From contig JAXGXF010000008.1 in NCBI GenBank assembly GCA_040772885.1, positions 1 through 64,000 on the forward strand: a DNA stretch of 64,000 bases. Direction: 5' to 3'. A model generated the notes under the pieces. That model did no database searches. It was given only the letters and a program-made list of their open reading frames with translations, and was not told where the DNA came from. Below, in pieces: positions 1-10,029 of the stretch; position 1 is the stretch's first letter, and the number at the start of each line of letters is the position of its first letter. The stretch is from Pullichristensenella sp002068815 (GTDB lineage: Bacteria; Bacillota; Clostridia; Christensenellales; Aristaeellaceae). Made by a program: the position numbers and the translations under genes.

Positions 1-115
1 GGCCCGCCGGGGGGGGCCACGCGCCCACGGGTGCTATCCGAAAAATGCGCGAAACCGGCGTACGCGCCGTCGGGTTCGATTGAACGGGCGGTTCTGTACG
101 CGTTTGTTTGGTTAG

Positions 116-142
116 GGATTGACGGGTTCCCCCCGTCAATCC
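116..142 (+). terminator. Hairpin upstream of the first gene (possible terminator of an upstream gene)
   Basis: An 11-bp perfect inverted repeat (116-126 with 132-142, 5-nt loop) is followed by a pyrimidine-rich stretch (TCTTTCCT) rather than a clean T-run. It lies between the window edge and the first gene. It may end a gene outside the window or sit in the leader of the phosphodiesterase gene. Positions 1-115 show no gene I can support. Confidence 0.4.
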
Positions 143-166
143 TCTTTCCTGTATTTCGGAGGGACG

Positions 167-1468
167 ATGAAGCAGAAGCTGTTTGTGTTCATGATCGACG
201 CGCTGTGCGAGATCGACGTCGGGTACATGCGGACGCTCCCGAATTTCGGAAGCCTCCTCGAACGCGGCGCGCTGGTCGAGGAGGTTCTGCCGGTATACCC
301 GTCGTTCACGTACCCGTGCCACACGTCGATCATGACCGGCTGCTACCCGGACCGGCACGGCATACCGCACAACGAGATGGTCAGGGCGGGCGTGCACCCG
401 GTGCCGTGGTATACCCGGCGCGAATACGTGAAACAAAAATTCTTCGCGGAGTACGCGAAGGACGCCGGCTATTCGACATGCCTGATCAACTGGCCGGTCA
501 GCGCCGGGGCGGACGTCGACTGGAACCTGCCGATGGTCATCCCGATGATGTACCGCGGCGACGACCCGCTGCAGTTTTACGAGGGATGCGCGACGCGGGA
601 GCTGCTCGACCGCTATTATTGGAAGTACGGCCACCTGCTGCGCGGGCTGAACCGCGAGATCAACGCAAGCCTCGATTCGTTCACGAACGCCGTCGCGCCG
701 GACATCGTGCGCGACTTCGGCCAGCCGGACGTGATGTTCGTCAAGATGTGCGATCTGGACACGATCCGCCACAGGCTCGGCGTCGATACCGACCTCGCGC
801 GCGAACAATTGAAGAAGCACGACTGCGAGCTCGGGGTGCTGATGGAGTCGATCCGGCGCTTCGGGGACTTCGACAGCACGAACTTCGTCGTCATGGGCGA
901 CCACGGGCAGACGGACGTGAAGCGCGTATTGAACTTCAACCGCGTGCTGCAGGAGGCGGGCTTGCAGGAGTTGAACGCGGACGGCAGCCTCAAGAGCTTT
1001 GACGCGTACTGCCACTCGGTCGGCATCTCCGGCTGGATCGAGCTGCGCGACCCGGGCGACGCAGGGCTTCGCGAGAGGGTGTATCGGGTTCTGCTCGACG
1101 CGCGGGACGGCGGGGAATACGACCTCAGGCGCGTCTTCACGAAGGAAGAAGCGCGGGAGCTTTTTCACCTTTCCGGGCCGTTCGACTTCGTCGTCGAGTG
1201 CGACCCTCCGACGTCGTTCAACTTCACGCCGTCCGACCCGCTGTTCCGCGACGCCGCGCCGGGCGACTACAAGACCGCGATGGCCGGACACGGCGGCCTT
1301 CCGACGCTCTCGCACCGGACAACGCTCTTCGCGGCGGGCCCGGCGGTGCGCCCCGGCGCGATTGTGAAACGCGCGTCGCTCGTCGACGAGGCGCCGACGA
1401 TGGCGAGGATGCTCGGCTTTTCCATGCCGGGCGTCGACGGGCGCGCGCTCGAGGAGATTTTGCGGTAG
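167..1468 (+). CDS. Alkaline-phosphatase-superfamily phosphodiesterase/nucleotide pyrophosphatase-like protein
   Basis: The 433-residue protein resembles the type I phosphodiesterase/nucleotide pyrophosphatase group of the alkaline phosphatase superfamily, metal-dependent hydrolases of phosphodiesters. It begins with the metal-binding Asp motif FMIDAL, followed near residue 60 by the nucleophile region PSFTYPCHTSIMTG, in which the first Thr would be the nucleophile. Later metal-site motifs are GDHGQTD and AGHGG. No signal peptide is visible, so a cytoplasmic location is likely. The ATG at 167 is preceded by GGAGGG at 158-163, which decides it over an upstream in-frame start at 119. The gene lies 24 bp before an ABC importer, so it probably processes an imported phosphodiester or phosphorylated compound. 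The exact substrate is not visible. Confidence 0.8.
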   Translation: MKQKLFVFMIDALCEIDVGYMRTLPNFGSLLERGALVEEVLPVYPSFTYPCHTSIMTGCYPDRHGIPHNEMVRAGVHPVPWYTRREYVKQKFFAEYAKDAGYSTCLINWPVSAGADVDWNLPMVIPMMYRGDDPLQFYEGCATRELLDRYYWKYGHLLRGLNREINASLDSFTNAVAPDIVRDFGQPDVMFVKMCDLDTIRHRLGVDTDLAREQLKKHDCELGVLMESIRRFGDFDSTNFVVMGDHGQTDVKRVLNFNRVLQEAGLQELNADGSLKSFDAYCHSVGISGWIELRDPGDAGLRERVYRVLLDARDGGEYDLRRVFTKEEARELFHLSGPFDFVVECDPPTSFNFTPSDPLFRDAAPGDYKTAMAGHGGLPTLSHRTTLFAAGPAVRPGAIVKRASLVDEAPTMARMLGFSMPGVDGRALEEILR

Positions 1469-1492
1469 ACACATACAGAAGGGGAGACGCTG

Positions 1493-2547
<1,055 letters not shown>

Positions 2548-2551
<4 letters not shown>

Positions 2552-3465
2552 AGCGCCAAAAATGGGAGCGCGACCTGACGAGCCACCGGCGTTTTTCGCG
2601 TGTCGAGCCGTATCTCTACGTCCTGCCGTTCGCGCTGGGCATACTCGCGTTCACGCTGTACCCGGTCGTGAACGTCGTGTTCATGTCGTTCAAGGAGAAC
2701 TACAGCCACCTGACGCGCGGCTTCACCGAGTGGGGCGTCGGGAACTACGAGCTCGTGCTCAACGACAAGAAGTTCGTGCAGGCGATCGGCAACACGCTCA
2801 ACTACGTGCTGCTCGTCGTCCCGATCTCGACGTCGATCGCGATCGTCGTCGCGTACCTTCTGAACCAGAAGCTGCGCTTCTCGGCGCTGTTCCAGACCGC
2901 GTACTTCCTCCCGATGGTCACCTCCGTGACCGCGGTCGGCCTCGCGTGGCGGCTGATGTACAACGAGAAGTTCGGCATCATCAACTACCTGCTCTCGTGG
3001 TTCGGCATCGACCCGATCGGCTGGCTCTCGAAGGCGCAGTACTCGATGGCGGCGCTCGTGATCTTCGGCGTGTGGAACATATTGCCGTTCACGATCATTT
3101 TGCTTTTGAGCGGGCTGCAGAACATCGACCCGCAGCACTACGTCGCCGCGCGCGTCGACGGCGCGAAGAGCCTTCGCATATTCTTCCGGATCACGGTGCC
3201 GCTGCTCTTGCCGACGATCTTTCTGGTGCTGATCATCAACACGATCTCGAGCTTCAAGGTGTTTTCCGAGCTCTACCCGCTGTTCAAGGGGCTGCCGGGG
3301 CCGCTGTACAACCTGTATACCGTCGTCTACTACATACGCTACGCGATGGTCGAGAGCCGCAAGTACGGCATCGCGGCCGCGGCGGCGATCGTATTGTTCC
3401 TGTTCATCTTCGCGTTCACGATGGTGCAGTTGTTCGTCCAGAGGAAGTGGGTGAACAGGCGGTGA
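2548..3465 (+). CDS. ABC transporter permease, UgpA/MalF-like (6 TM)
   Basis: The 305-residue membrane protein is the first of two permeases of a CUT1-family importer. It has about six membrane segments, starting with LYVLPFALGILAFTLYPV, and a C-terminal EAA loop (AARVDGAKSLRIFFRITVP) that docks on the ATPase. The start ATG at 2548 overlaps the ATPase stop. UgpA-like proteins of this length transport sugars, polyols or glycerol-3-phosphate. The accompanying phosphodiesterase makes a glycerophosphodiester or similar substrate plausible, but that is inference. No substrate-binding protein gene follows, so it is either upstream of the window or elsewhere. Confidence 0.92.
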
Positions 3466-4295
3466 AGCGCATCGGGAGAAAAAACGTCGCGCGGTTCTTC
3501 GTCTACTTCGCGCTCGCGGCCGGGGCGGTCGTCATGGTGTTCCCGTTTTTCTGGATGTTCTCCTCGGCGTTCAAGACCTCGACGGAGATCAACAAGTTCC
3601 CGCCCCAGTGGCTGCCGGGCTCCCTGAGCCTCGCGAACTTCAAGATCGCGTTTGAGAAGGCGCCGTTCGCAAGGTACTTTTTGAACTCGGTCGTCGTCAT
3701 GGCCTCGTCGGTCGCGGTCACCGCGTTTACGACGATACTCGGCGCGTTCGCGTTCTCGCGGCTCAAGTTCCCGGGGCGGGACATGCTGTTTTCGCTGCTT
3801 TTGTCGATGATGATGATCCCGTTCGAGATGCTCGTGATCACGAACTACTCGACGATCGTCGACATCGGCCTCTGGGACAAGCTGCCCGCGCTGATACTGC
3901 CGTTCACGAGCTCGATCTTCTACATGTACATCCTGCGCAACTTCTTCCAGTCGGTGCCGGACAGCCTCTACTACTCCGCGCGCGTCGACGGCGCGGGCAA
4001 CTGGCGCTACCTCTGGAAGATCATGGTGCCGATGGCCAGGCCGTCGCTCGTCACGATCGTGCTTCTGAACGCGCTCGCGAGCTGGAACTCGTTTTTGTGG
4101 CCGATGTACGTGATCTCCTCGACCGACAACCGCACGCTCCCGTGGGGCTTGCAGGTGTTCACGACCGAGGCCGGGTTCAACCCGGAGCTGTTGATGGCGG
4201 CGTCGACGGTCGTGGTGCTTCCGATGATCGCGCTGTTCCTGTTCGCCAGAAAGTCGATCGTCCGCGGCGTCGCGAGGGGCGGGTTGAAAGGATAA
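3462..4295 (+). CDS. ABC transporter permease, UgpE/MalG-like (6 TM)
   Basis: The second permease (277 residues) starts at a GTG at 3462 that overlaps the preceding stop (GTGA). It has about six hydrophobic segments, beginning with FFVYFALAAGAVVMVFPFF, and the EAA-type loop YSARVDGAGNWRYLWKIMVP. Length and order (ATPase, UgpA-like, UgpE-like) match CUT1 importers. A hairpin follows at 4301-4324, but its T-tract lies on the opposite strand. Confidence 0.92.
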   Translation: MKRIGRKNVARFFVYFALAAGAVVMVFPFFWMFSSAFKTSTEINKFPPQWLPGSLSLANFKIAFEKAPFARYFLNSVVVMASSVAVTAFTTILGAFAFSRLKFPGRDMLFSLLLSMMMIPFEMLVITNYSTIVDIGLWDKLPALILPFTSSIFYMYILRNFFQSVPDSLYYSARVDGAGNWRYLWKIMVPMARPSLVTIVLLNALASWNSFLWPMYVISSTDNRTLPWGLQVFTTEAGFNPELLMAASTVVVLPMIALFLFARKSIVRGVARGGLKG

Positions 4296-4324
4296 AACAA
4301 GGGCCGGGGCAAGCGCCTCGGCCC
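4292..4324 (-). terminator. Intrinsic terminator of the ferritin-like gene
   Basis: A 10-bp stem (4301-4310 with 4315-4324, one G-U pair, 4-nt loop) is followed on the minus strand by TTGTTTTATC. It terminates the minus-strand gene ending at 4334 and may also help to stop the convergent ABC operon. Confidence 0.7.
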
Positions 4325-4333
4325 GTCGAATAT

Positions 4334-5596
4334 CTACCGTTTTCCGGCCATCTGGGGCACCGGCTCCCGGCCGACGCGCACGTTGTCCTTCTTGCGGTTC
4401 TGCAGCTCCGCGATGGGGTTCTTCTCGGTCTCCCAGCGGTAGTCCTGCCCGTTTTTCGCGATCGACTGCTCGATGACCATGTGGCTGGGCACGGCGTTCA
4501 CGTCGCGGTTGACGATCTGCTGGTAGGTGAAGTAGTCGAAGTCCGGCTTGATCTGGGACACGTCCTCGTAGCTCTCGCGCACCGCGGTCTCCTCGACGGT
4601 CGCGCGCAGCACGTTCCGCACGTAGGGGATGTTCGACTTGAGCTGCAAGGGCGCGGGAAACTCGCCGTTCGGGATGACGGCCTGCCAGTCCCGGCCCTCG
4701 AACTTTTTCAAGAGCTGTGCCGCGACGTGCAGATGCGAGATCTCCTGCTCGAACAGCCTCTGCCAGAGCTTCTTGATGTTCTGGTCGGTCTCGGTCTCGG
4801 CGCACGACCAGTAGAGCCAGCACTCGGTGTATTGGTGCATCAGGAGGCATGCGAGCCACGTCTCGTTGACGTCCATGAGGCTCCCGTAGTGCGTCACGTG
4901 CTGCTCCTCGATCATGCCGATCTCCTGGTAGAGCTTGCGCCCGAGCTCCGATGCGTACATGCCGCAGGTGTTCATATAGAAGTTCATCGTCTGCTGCTCG
5001 GCGGCGGTGATGGTTCCGACGGCGAGCTTCGTCATGAGAGCAGCGTCCTTGTCGATGTGCCGCTTGATCGAATCGAACGGGTAGCGGTGCTCGGAGACGG
5101 TCGGGCGGCCGGGCATGATCTCGGTATAGCGGCCGACGAGGTTCTCCGCGTAGACGCCGGACTCCATCTCGAGCAGGTTCGCGTAGCGGTACAGGTGGTC
5201 GAAGTCCTCGAGCAGCGCGAAGTCGAGCGCCTTTTTCACATACTCGTCCGGCACCATCTGCGCAAGCCCCGCCGTCAGGTCGACGGCGAGCTGCTCGTAG
5301 CCGATCGTGTGCTCGAGAATCGTCTCGTCCGGCGGCTTCAGCATGCTGATGAGCTTCTGCTGCTGCTGTTCCGAGCGGCGGATCAGCGCAATCTGCCTGC
5401 GCAGCTCGTTGTCCGGGCAATGGCGCGAGAACTGGTGCGAGAACCATACGGCCTCGAACTCGGTGCCGTTCATCAGGATTACGCGCGTGCGGGTGTACGG
5501 GTCGACCGCGTTCTTGTCGTACGGTGCGGCATACATCTGGCCCCAGTCCATCAGCATATCGTTCAGCTTTCTGGGATTTTCCGAGAATGGATTCAT
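4334..5596 (-). CDS. Large ferritin-like (diiron-type) protein of unknown function
   Basis: The 420-residue protein is rich in helices and carries Glu/His signatures of ferritin-like four-helix bundles: GMIEEQHVTHYGSLMD, LFEQEISHLHVAAQLL and LLEDFDHLYRYANLLE. It is far longer than ferritins (about 160) or rubrerythrins (about 190), so it may hold two bundles or one bundle with extra domains. It has no signal peptide or membrane segment. The ATG at 5594-5596 has GAGGAGTG upstream on the minus strand. It is monocistronic and divergent from the RCC1 gene. I recognise the fold but not a function; an oxidoreductase or oxygen/peroxide-defence role is only a guess. Confidence 0.72.
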   Translation of the reverse strand: MNPFSENPRKLNDMLMDWGQMYAAPYDKNAVDPYTRTRVILMNGTEFEAVWFSHQFSRHCPDNELRRQIALIRRSEQQQQKLISMLKPPDETILEHTIGYEQLAVDLTAGLAQMVPDEYVKKALDFALLEDFDHLYRYANLLEMESGVYAENLVGRYTEIMPGRPTVSEHRYPFDSIKRHIDKDAALMTKLAVGTITAAEQQTMNFYMNTCGMYASELGRKLYQEIGMIEEQHVTHYGSLMDVNETWLACLLMHQYTECWLYWSCAETETDQNIKKLWQRLFEQEISHLHVAAQLLKKFEGRDWQAVIPNGEFPAPLQLKSNIPYVRNVLRATVEETAVRESYEDVSQIKPDFDYFTYQQIVNRDVNAVPSHMVIEQSIAKNGQDYRWETEKNPIAELQNRKKDNVRVGREPVPQMAGKR

Positions 5597-5659
5597 GTTT
5601 CATCACTCCTCGGGCGTATCATTCCCACATGCGCAACCGGAGATGCGCGCGAAGCGGGC

Positions 5660-5688
5660 TTGCAATGCGCGCGGAAATGGGGTATCAT
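5660..5688 (+). promoter_or_regulatory. Sigma-70-type promoter of the RCC1-repeat gene
   Basis: TTGCAA (5660-5665), a 17-bp spacer and TATCAT (5683-5688) lie 28 bp upstream of the ATG at 5716. The ribosome site AAGGGGGC is at 5701-5708. Confidence 0.6.
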
Positions 5689-5715
5689 GGAAAGTGTGGG
5701 AAGGGGGCATGAACA

Positions 5716-8670
5716 ATGCGGAAATTTTTGGCGGGTGTACTCGCGGCGCTGATCGCGCTGGGCGGCTTCGCGCTCGCCGAGGGACTCAGCGTCGGGAGCG
5801 CGGTGACGGACGGGAAGTCGTACGCGCTCGAGGTTTCGGCGGTCGAGCGGACCGGGGAAGGGCTGGAGATCGCGCTGAAACTCCAGAACCTCGACGTCGG
5901 GCCGCTGAAGCTCTCGGAGATCGCGTTTGCGCTTGAGTACCTCGACCGGGCGTTCGAGCCCGCGGGCATCCCGCCGATCGACAGCGTGCTGCCGCTCGAG
6001 GAGATGGCCGTGAAAATTTCGTATGCGGTGCCCGAGGCCGCGTTTTCGGGCGATTTCGGCGTGTTCACGTTCTCCGCGGCGCTTCCGAACGGCGACCGCT
6101 ACGCGCTCGACGTGCTCGGGGCGCTCGGGCTCGCCGTCGAGGGCGCGCCGGCGGCGTCGCTCGACGGCTTCGTCCGCTTCGGCGATTTCGCGGCGAGGCT
6201 CGACGGCGCGGAGGTCGAGGCAATCGACGGCCGCGACTCGGCGAAGCGGCTGCTCGTCGATCTGACCGTCCGGAACGGTTCCGCCGAGGGCGCCGCTCCG
6301 GAGGCGCTCCTGACCTTCCGGGAGCAATACACATTCGAGCCGACGCGGGCTCCGGAGCGAGTCGCCGCCGGCGCGGAGGCCAAATTGCGCCTCGCGTTCG
6401 AGGTCGCGAACGCCGTCGTCGACTCCGGCGAGCCGCTTCTGCTGGCGCTCGCGTTCGGGGGCGAGAGGGCGGAGTTCCCGTTCGCGCCGTCCGCGCCCGC
6501 GCCCGGGGAGGCCGCGCCGGTTTTCGTCGAGGCGGGCTACCGCCACTCGTTCGCGCTCGTCGCGGACGGCACGCTCTGGGCGTGGGGCAGCGGCGAGTAC
6601 GGCAGGCTCGGCACCGGCAGTACGCTGAGCGCGTACGAGCCGGAGGTCGTCGAGCTTTCCGACGTCGTGCAGGTTTCGGCGGGGTATTACCACTCGCTGT
6701 TTCTGACCTCCGACGGCAGCGTCTGGGGCGCGGGCTGCAACTACGACTACGGGCAGCTCGGCGACGGCACCGGCGCGAACCGCGTCGTGCCGGTCCGCAT
6801 CATGGGCGAAGCGAAGCAGGTGCTCGCCGGCGAGGACTACTCCGCGGCGATTCTGGAGGACGGCCTCGTCTGGACCTGGGGCAGGAACGACGTGGGACAA
6901 CTGGGCCTCGGGAGCACCGACGCGTACACAAGGCCGTACAGCGTGCTTCTCAACAACGTCGCCGCGATCGCCGGCGGCAAGGCGTTCATGCTCGCGCTGA
7001 CCGAGGAGGGCAAGGTCTACGGCTGGGGGGACAACGCCTACGGCCAGCTCGGGGAGTTCTCCGGCGGCTCGACGAGCCCGCGCGGGCTGGGGCTCTCGAA
7101 CATCGTGCAGATCGCCGCGGGCAACAACCACGCGATGGCGCTGACCGCGGACGGCGAGCTGCTCACTTGGGGCGACGGCGTGTACGGCCAGCTCGGAAAG
7201 GGCGAGCTCAAGTGGGACAGCCCGATCGAAAAGATCGAGGCGGGCGGAGACATGAGCGCCGTCAGGCTCGAGGACGGCACGTGGTACGCGTGGGGCGACC
7301 TGTTCGGCCCGGAGCCGAAGAAGCTCGACAAGCCCGCGCCGGACGGCCTGTCGCTGGGCTACTGGCACGCGCTTGCGTTCGAGCCGGGCGGCTCGATGTG
7401 GGGCTTCGGCTCGAACGACTTCTACCAGATCGGCGACATCTACGAGGACACGTACAGGGGCTGGGCGAAGCTCGAACTGAACCTGCGCGAGACCGCGCGC
7501 CCGTCGGAGGACCCGAAGGACCGCGACAAGGCCGCCGCGGCCGAGCCGTTCGCCGCGAAGGTTCCGCCGGTCTCGGCAGGATACTACACGTCGTTCGCAA
7601 TCGACGCGCGCGGCGGCGTCTGGGCGTGGGGGCGCTCGGACTACGGGCAGCTCGGCGCCGGCGAGGAGGAAAAGCTCGAGGAGCCGGCGAAGCTCAAGGA
7701 GATCGGGCCTGTGAAGCAGATCGCTGCCGGCGACTACCACACGCTGTTCGTGACCGCGGACGGCGACCTGTACGGCGCGGGCTGCAGCTACGACTTCAAC
7801 CAGCTCGGCAACGGCACCTATGAAAACGCGAGCGAGCCGACCTACATCATGGGCGGCGTCGAGCGCGCGTGGGCCGGCCGGGACATCTCCGCGGCGCTGC
7901 TGACCGACGGCACGCTCTGGACCTGGGGCGCGAACGAGGAGGGCGAATTGGGCCTCGGGCACACGGAAAAGGTCGAGGCGCCGACGCAGGTGAAAATCGA
8001 AGGCGTCGTCGACGTCGCGGTCGGGAAGCGGTTCATGGCGGCGCTCACCGAGGACGGCAGCGTCTGGACGTGGGGTTCGAACGAATACGGGCAGCTCGGC
8101 CTCGGCGAACAATCCGAGCCGGGCGTGCCCGCGAAGGTCGACCTGCCCGGCATCGCGTCCATCGCGGCGGGCAGCGCGCACATGGCGGCGCTCGACCTCG
8201 ACGGAAACGTCTGGGCGTGGGGCGCGGGCTCCTACGGGCAGATCGGCACCGGCGACATGACGAACCAGCCGACGCCGGTCAAGATCAAGGGTTTGCGCGA
8301 CTGCGTCGAGATCTACGCCGGCGGCGACACGACCGCGGCGAAGGTGCTCGGCGGAACGTTGCGCATCTGGGGCGGCTACTTCTATGCGACGCCCGGCGAG
8401 GAGAGCATACAGTACTACGACGCGGCGCGCTCGGAATATATGTACGTGGACATCGAGGCACTGTCGATGGGCAGCTTTCACGTCCTCGCGACGGACCGCG
8501 ACGGCAACGTCTACTCCGTCGGCGACAACAGCTACGCTCAGCTCGGTGTCGAGGAGGCCGGAGACGATTACTACTACAGCTGGAACCCGGTCGGGCTGAA
8601 CCTCGAGGACGCGGAGTACCTGCGGCCGCAGGCGACGCCCGGGCCGAATTTGAGGCACCGGGCCTTGTAA
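5716..8670 (+). CDS. Secreted protein with two tandem seven-blade RCC1 propellers
   Basis: The 984-residue protein has a signal peptide (residues 1 to about 21, LAALIALGGFALA) and an N-terminal beta-rich region (about 22-265) without a family I recognise. It is followed by RCC1 repeats (pattern AGxxHSxALxxDGxxWxWGxNxxGQLG). I count seven repeats in about residues 272-590 and seven more in about 618-965, so there are two complete RCC1 beta-propellers. Blades 2, 3 and 6 of the two halves resemble each other position by position (blade 2 in both has GAGC before YDYGQLG or YDFNQLG), so the second propeller probably arose by internal duplication. No sortase or anchor motif is visible at the C-terminus, which suggests release or non-covalent wall binding. 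The function is likely binding rather than catalysis. The gene has its own promoter and terminator. Confidence 0.9.
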   Translation: MRKFLAGVLAALIALGGFALAEGLSVGSAVTDGKSYALEVSAVERTGEGLEIALKLQNLDVGPLKLSEIAFALEYLDRAFEPAGIPPIDSVLPLEEMAVKISYAVPEAAFSGDFGVFTFSAALPNGDRYALDVLGALGLAVEGAPAASLDGFVRFGDFAARLDGAEVEAIDGRDSAKRLLVDLTVRNGSAEGAAPEALLTFREQYTFEPTRAPERVAAGAEAKLRLAFEVANAVVDSGEPLLLALAFGGERAEFPFAPSAPAPGEAAPVFVEAGYRHSFALVADGTLWAWGSGEYGRLGTGSTLSAYEPEVVELSDVVQVSAGYYHSLFLTSDGSVWGAGCNYDYGQLGDGTGANRVVPVRIMGEAKQVLAGEDYSAAILEDGLVWTWGRNDVGQLGLGSTDAYTRPYSVLLNNVAAIAGGKAFMLALTEEGKVYGWGDNAYGQLGEFSGGSTSPRGLGLSNIVQIAAGNNHAMALTADGELLTWGDGVYGQLGKGELKWDSPIEKIEAGGDMSAVRLEDGTWYAWGDLFGPEPKKLDKPAPDGLSLGYWHALAFEPGGSMWGFGSNDFYQIGDIYEDTYRGWAKLELNLRETARPSEDPKDRDKAAAAEPFAAKVPPVSAGYYTSFAIDARGGVWAWGRSDYGQLGAGEEEKLEEPAKLKEIGPVKQIAAGDYHTLFVTADGDLYGAGCSYDFNQLGNGTYENASEPTYIMGGVERAWAGRDISAALLTDGTLWTWGANEEGELGLGHTEKVEAPTQVKIEGVVDVAVGKRFMAALTEDGSVWTWGSNEYGQLGLGEQSEPGVPAKVDLPGIASIAAGSAHMAALDLDGNVWAWGAGSYGQIGTGDMTNQPTPVKIKGLRDCVEIYAGGDTTAAKVLGGTLRIWGGYFYATPGEESIQYYDAARSEYMYVDIEALSMGSFHVLATDRDGNVYSVGDNSYAQLGVEEAGDDYYYSWNPVGLNLEDAEYLRPQATPGPNLRHRAL

Positions 8671-8675
8671 AGAAC

Positions 8676-8706
8676 GGAGGGCGCTTCGATCGCGCCCTCC
8701 ATTTTT
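8676..8706 (+). terminator. Intrinsic terminator after the RCC1 gene
   Basis: A 9-bp perfect GC stem (8676-8684 with 8692-8700, 7-nt loop) is followed by five T (8702-8706). It sits between the convergent RCC1 and MFS genes. Confidence 0.9.
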
Positions 8707-9879
8707 CTAGGCCTGCACAGGTTTTCGGGCGCCGCGCATGAACGACGCCGACACCCCGGTCAGCGCGATCGCGACCGCACACAGCGACATGCCCCACGTA
8801 AGGCCCGCGCGCGCCTCGACAAAGCCGATCAAGGGAGAGGCGAATACGTTTCCGACGAGCATGAACAGGTTCATCAGCGTCGAGGCGAGCAGCGTGTTCG
8901 AGGAGAACTCGGAGCACGCGGTGCCGATCGCGACCGGCAGCAGCGACCCGCCGACGAGCGCGCAGACGAGCACGCACGCGCACATCGCGTACGCGTTTCC
9001 GGACGCGAGGCCGACGGCGAGCGCCGCCCCCGCGATCAGGCTCGACCAGCGCATGTATGCGGCGGGGGAGAGCTTCATCGCCGACACGATCAGCCGCGAG
9101 GCGGTGATGCCGGCGTACAGAAGCGCCAGCGCGAGCGGGCCGAGCGCGCTCCCGAGCCCGACCTCGACGTAGCGGCTGACCCAGACGATCATGCCGACGA
9201 GGTGGAAGCCGTAGAAGAGGATCGCGAACAGCAGCGCGCGAAGCGTCCGCGAGCGGAAGAATTCGCGAAGCTGGGAGAGCGTCAAAGGCTCCGGCCGCTC
9301 GGACGCGCCGGGCAGGCGGACCTTGAAGTTGATCGGCGCGATGACCGCGAGCGACAGGACGCCGATCGCGAGTATCGCGAGGTACGCGCGCGGCATGTCC
9401 GAATTCGCACCAAGCGCAGCGCGCAGAAGGAGCGGCGAGACGATGCCGGCCAAACCGTGGCATGCGTGCATCAGGCACATCATCCGAGACGCCTTCTCGC
9501 CCGGATACAGGTCCGCGATCATCGAGGACGCGATCGCGTCTATGTAGGCAAACGCGGCGCCGACGAGCGCGTAGAGCCCGAGGTACACCGGAAACGACGG
9601 CAGGAGCGAGAGCGGCAGCATCAGAAGCGCCATCAAGGCGATCGAGCCCGTGAGCAGCTTCTGCTTGCTGATCCTGCCGATCACCCACAGCGACGTGAAC
9701 ATCGAGATCAGGCAGCCGATGTTCTGCGCCGCGTTCGGGTATCCCTGCTGGAAGTCGGCCAGGTGGAAGTGCGCGATCATGCCGCTCAGGAGCGCGCCGT
9801 GCGAGGAATTGACCGGGGCGAGGAACACCGCGGCGAAGCACGCCGCGAGCGTCAGAAGGGCCCTCTGTCGGGATTTCAT
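8707..9879 (-). CDS. MFS transporter (12 TM), substrate unknown
   Basis: The 390-residue protein has about twelve hydrophobic segments across its length, with the short cytoplasmic loop between TM2 and TM3 (GRISKQKLLTG) and a central polar linker (KVRLPGASERPEPLTLSQLREF) typical of the major facilitator superfamily. It starts at ATG 9877-9879 with GAGGTG upstream and has its own promoter. Its overall shape resembles fucose/glucose-permease-like MFS members, but no substrate can be read from the sequence. Confidence 0.85.
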   Translation of the reverse strand: MKSRQRALLTLAACFAAVFLAPVNSSHGALLSGMIAHFHLADFQQGYPNAAQNIGCLISMFTSLWVIGRISKQKLLTGSIALMALLMLPLSLLPSFPVYLGLYALVGAAFAYIDAIASSMIADLYPGEKASRMMCLMHACHGLAGIVSPLLLRAALGANSDMPRAYLAILAIGVLSLAVIAPINFKVRLPGASERPEPLTLSQLREFFRSRTLRALLFAILFYGFHLVGMIVWVSRYVEVGLGSALGPLALALLYAGITASRLIVSAMKLSPAAYMRWSSLIAGAALAVGLASGNAYAMCACVLVCALVGGSLLPVAIGTACSEFSSNTLLASTLMNLFMLVGNVFASPLIGFVEARAGLTWGMSLCAVAIALTGVSASFMRGARKPVQA

Positions 9880-9914
9880 GCCAGCTTTTCACCTCATCCT
9901 TCGTTATACCGACA

Positions 9915-9943
9915 TTATAACATTGAGTTCACCGTTGTACAAG
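9915..9943 (-). promoter_or_regulatory. Promoter of the MFS gene
   Basis: Read on the minus strand, TTGTAC (9938-9943) and TATAAT (9915-9920) are separated by 17 bp. The promoter is divergent from the pgi promoter, whose -35 starts 22 bp away, so the two could share regulation. Confidence 0.75.
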
Positions 9944-9964
9944 CGATTTTGACATGTCCTTCGC

Positions 9965-9993
9965 TTGACAATTGTGTTTTTGGCCCCTATAAT
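9965..9993 (+). promoter_or_regulatory. Consensus sigma-70 promoter of the cupin phosphoglucose isomerase gene
   Basis: TTGACA (9965-9970), 17 bp, TATAAT (9988-9993) is a perfect consensus promoter 36 bp before the ATG at 10030. The ribosome site AAAGGAGAGG is at 10017-10026. Such strength fits a glycolytic gene. Confidence 0.92.
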
Positions 9994-10029
9994 GCAGGGA
10001 GAAGCCCACTTCAGCAAAGGAGAGGACAT

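Noticed and set aside
3339..5606. Very long antisense reading frame (755 codons) over the permease and ferritin-like genes
   Set aside because: It is a product of GC-rich third positions. It has Arg/Ala-rich low-complexity translation and no domain, and its complement holds well-supported genes. The same holds for the long antisense frames over the RCC1 gene (5593-8658) and the MATE genes (9904-12807).
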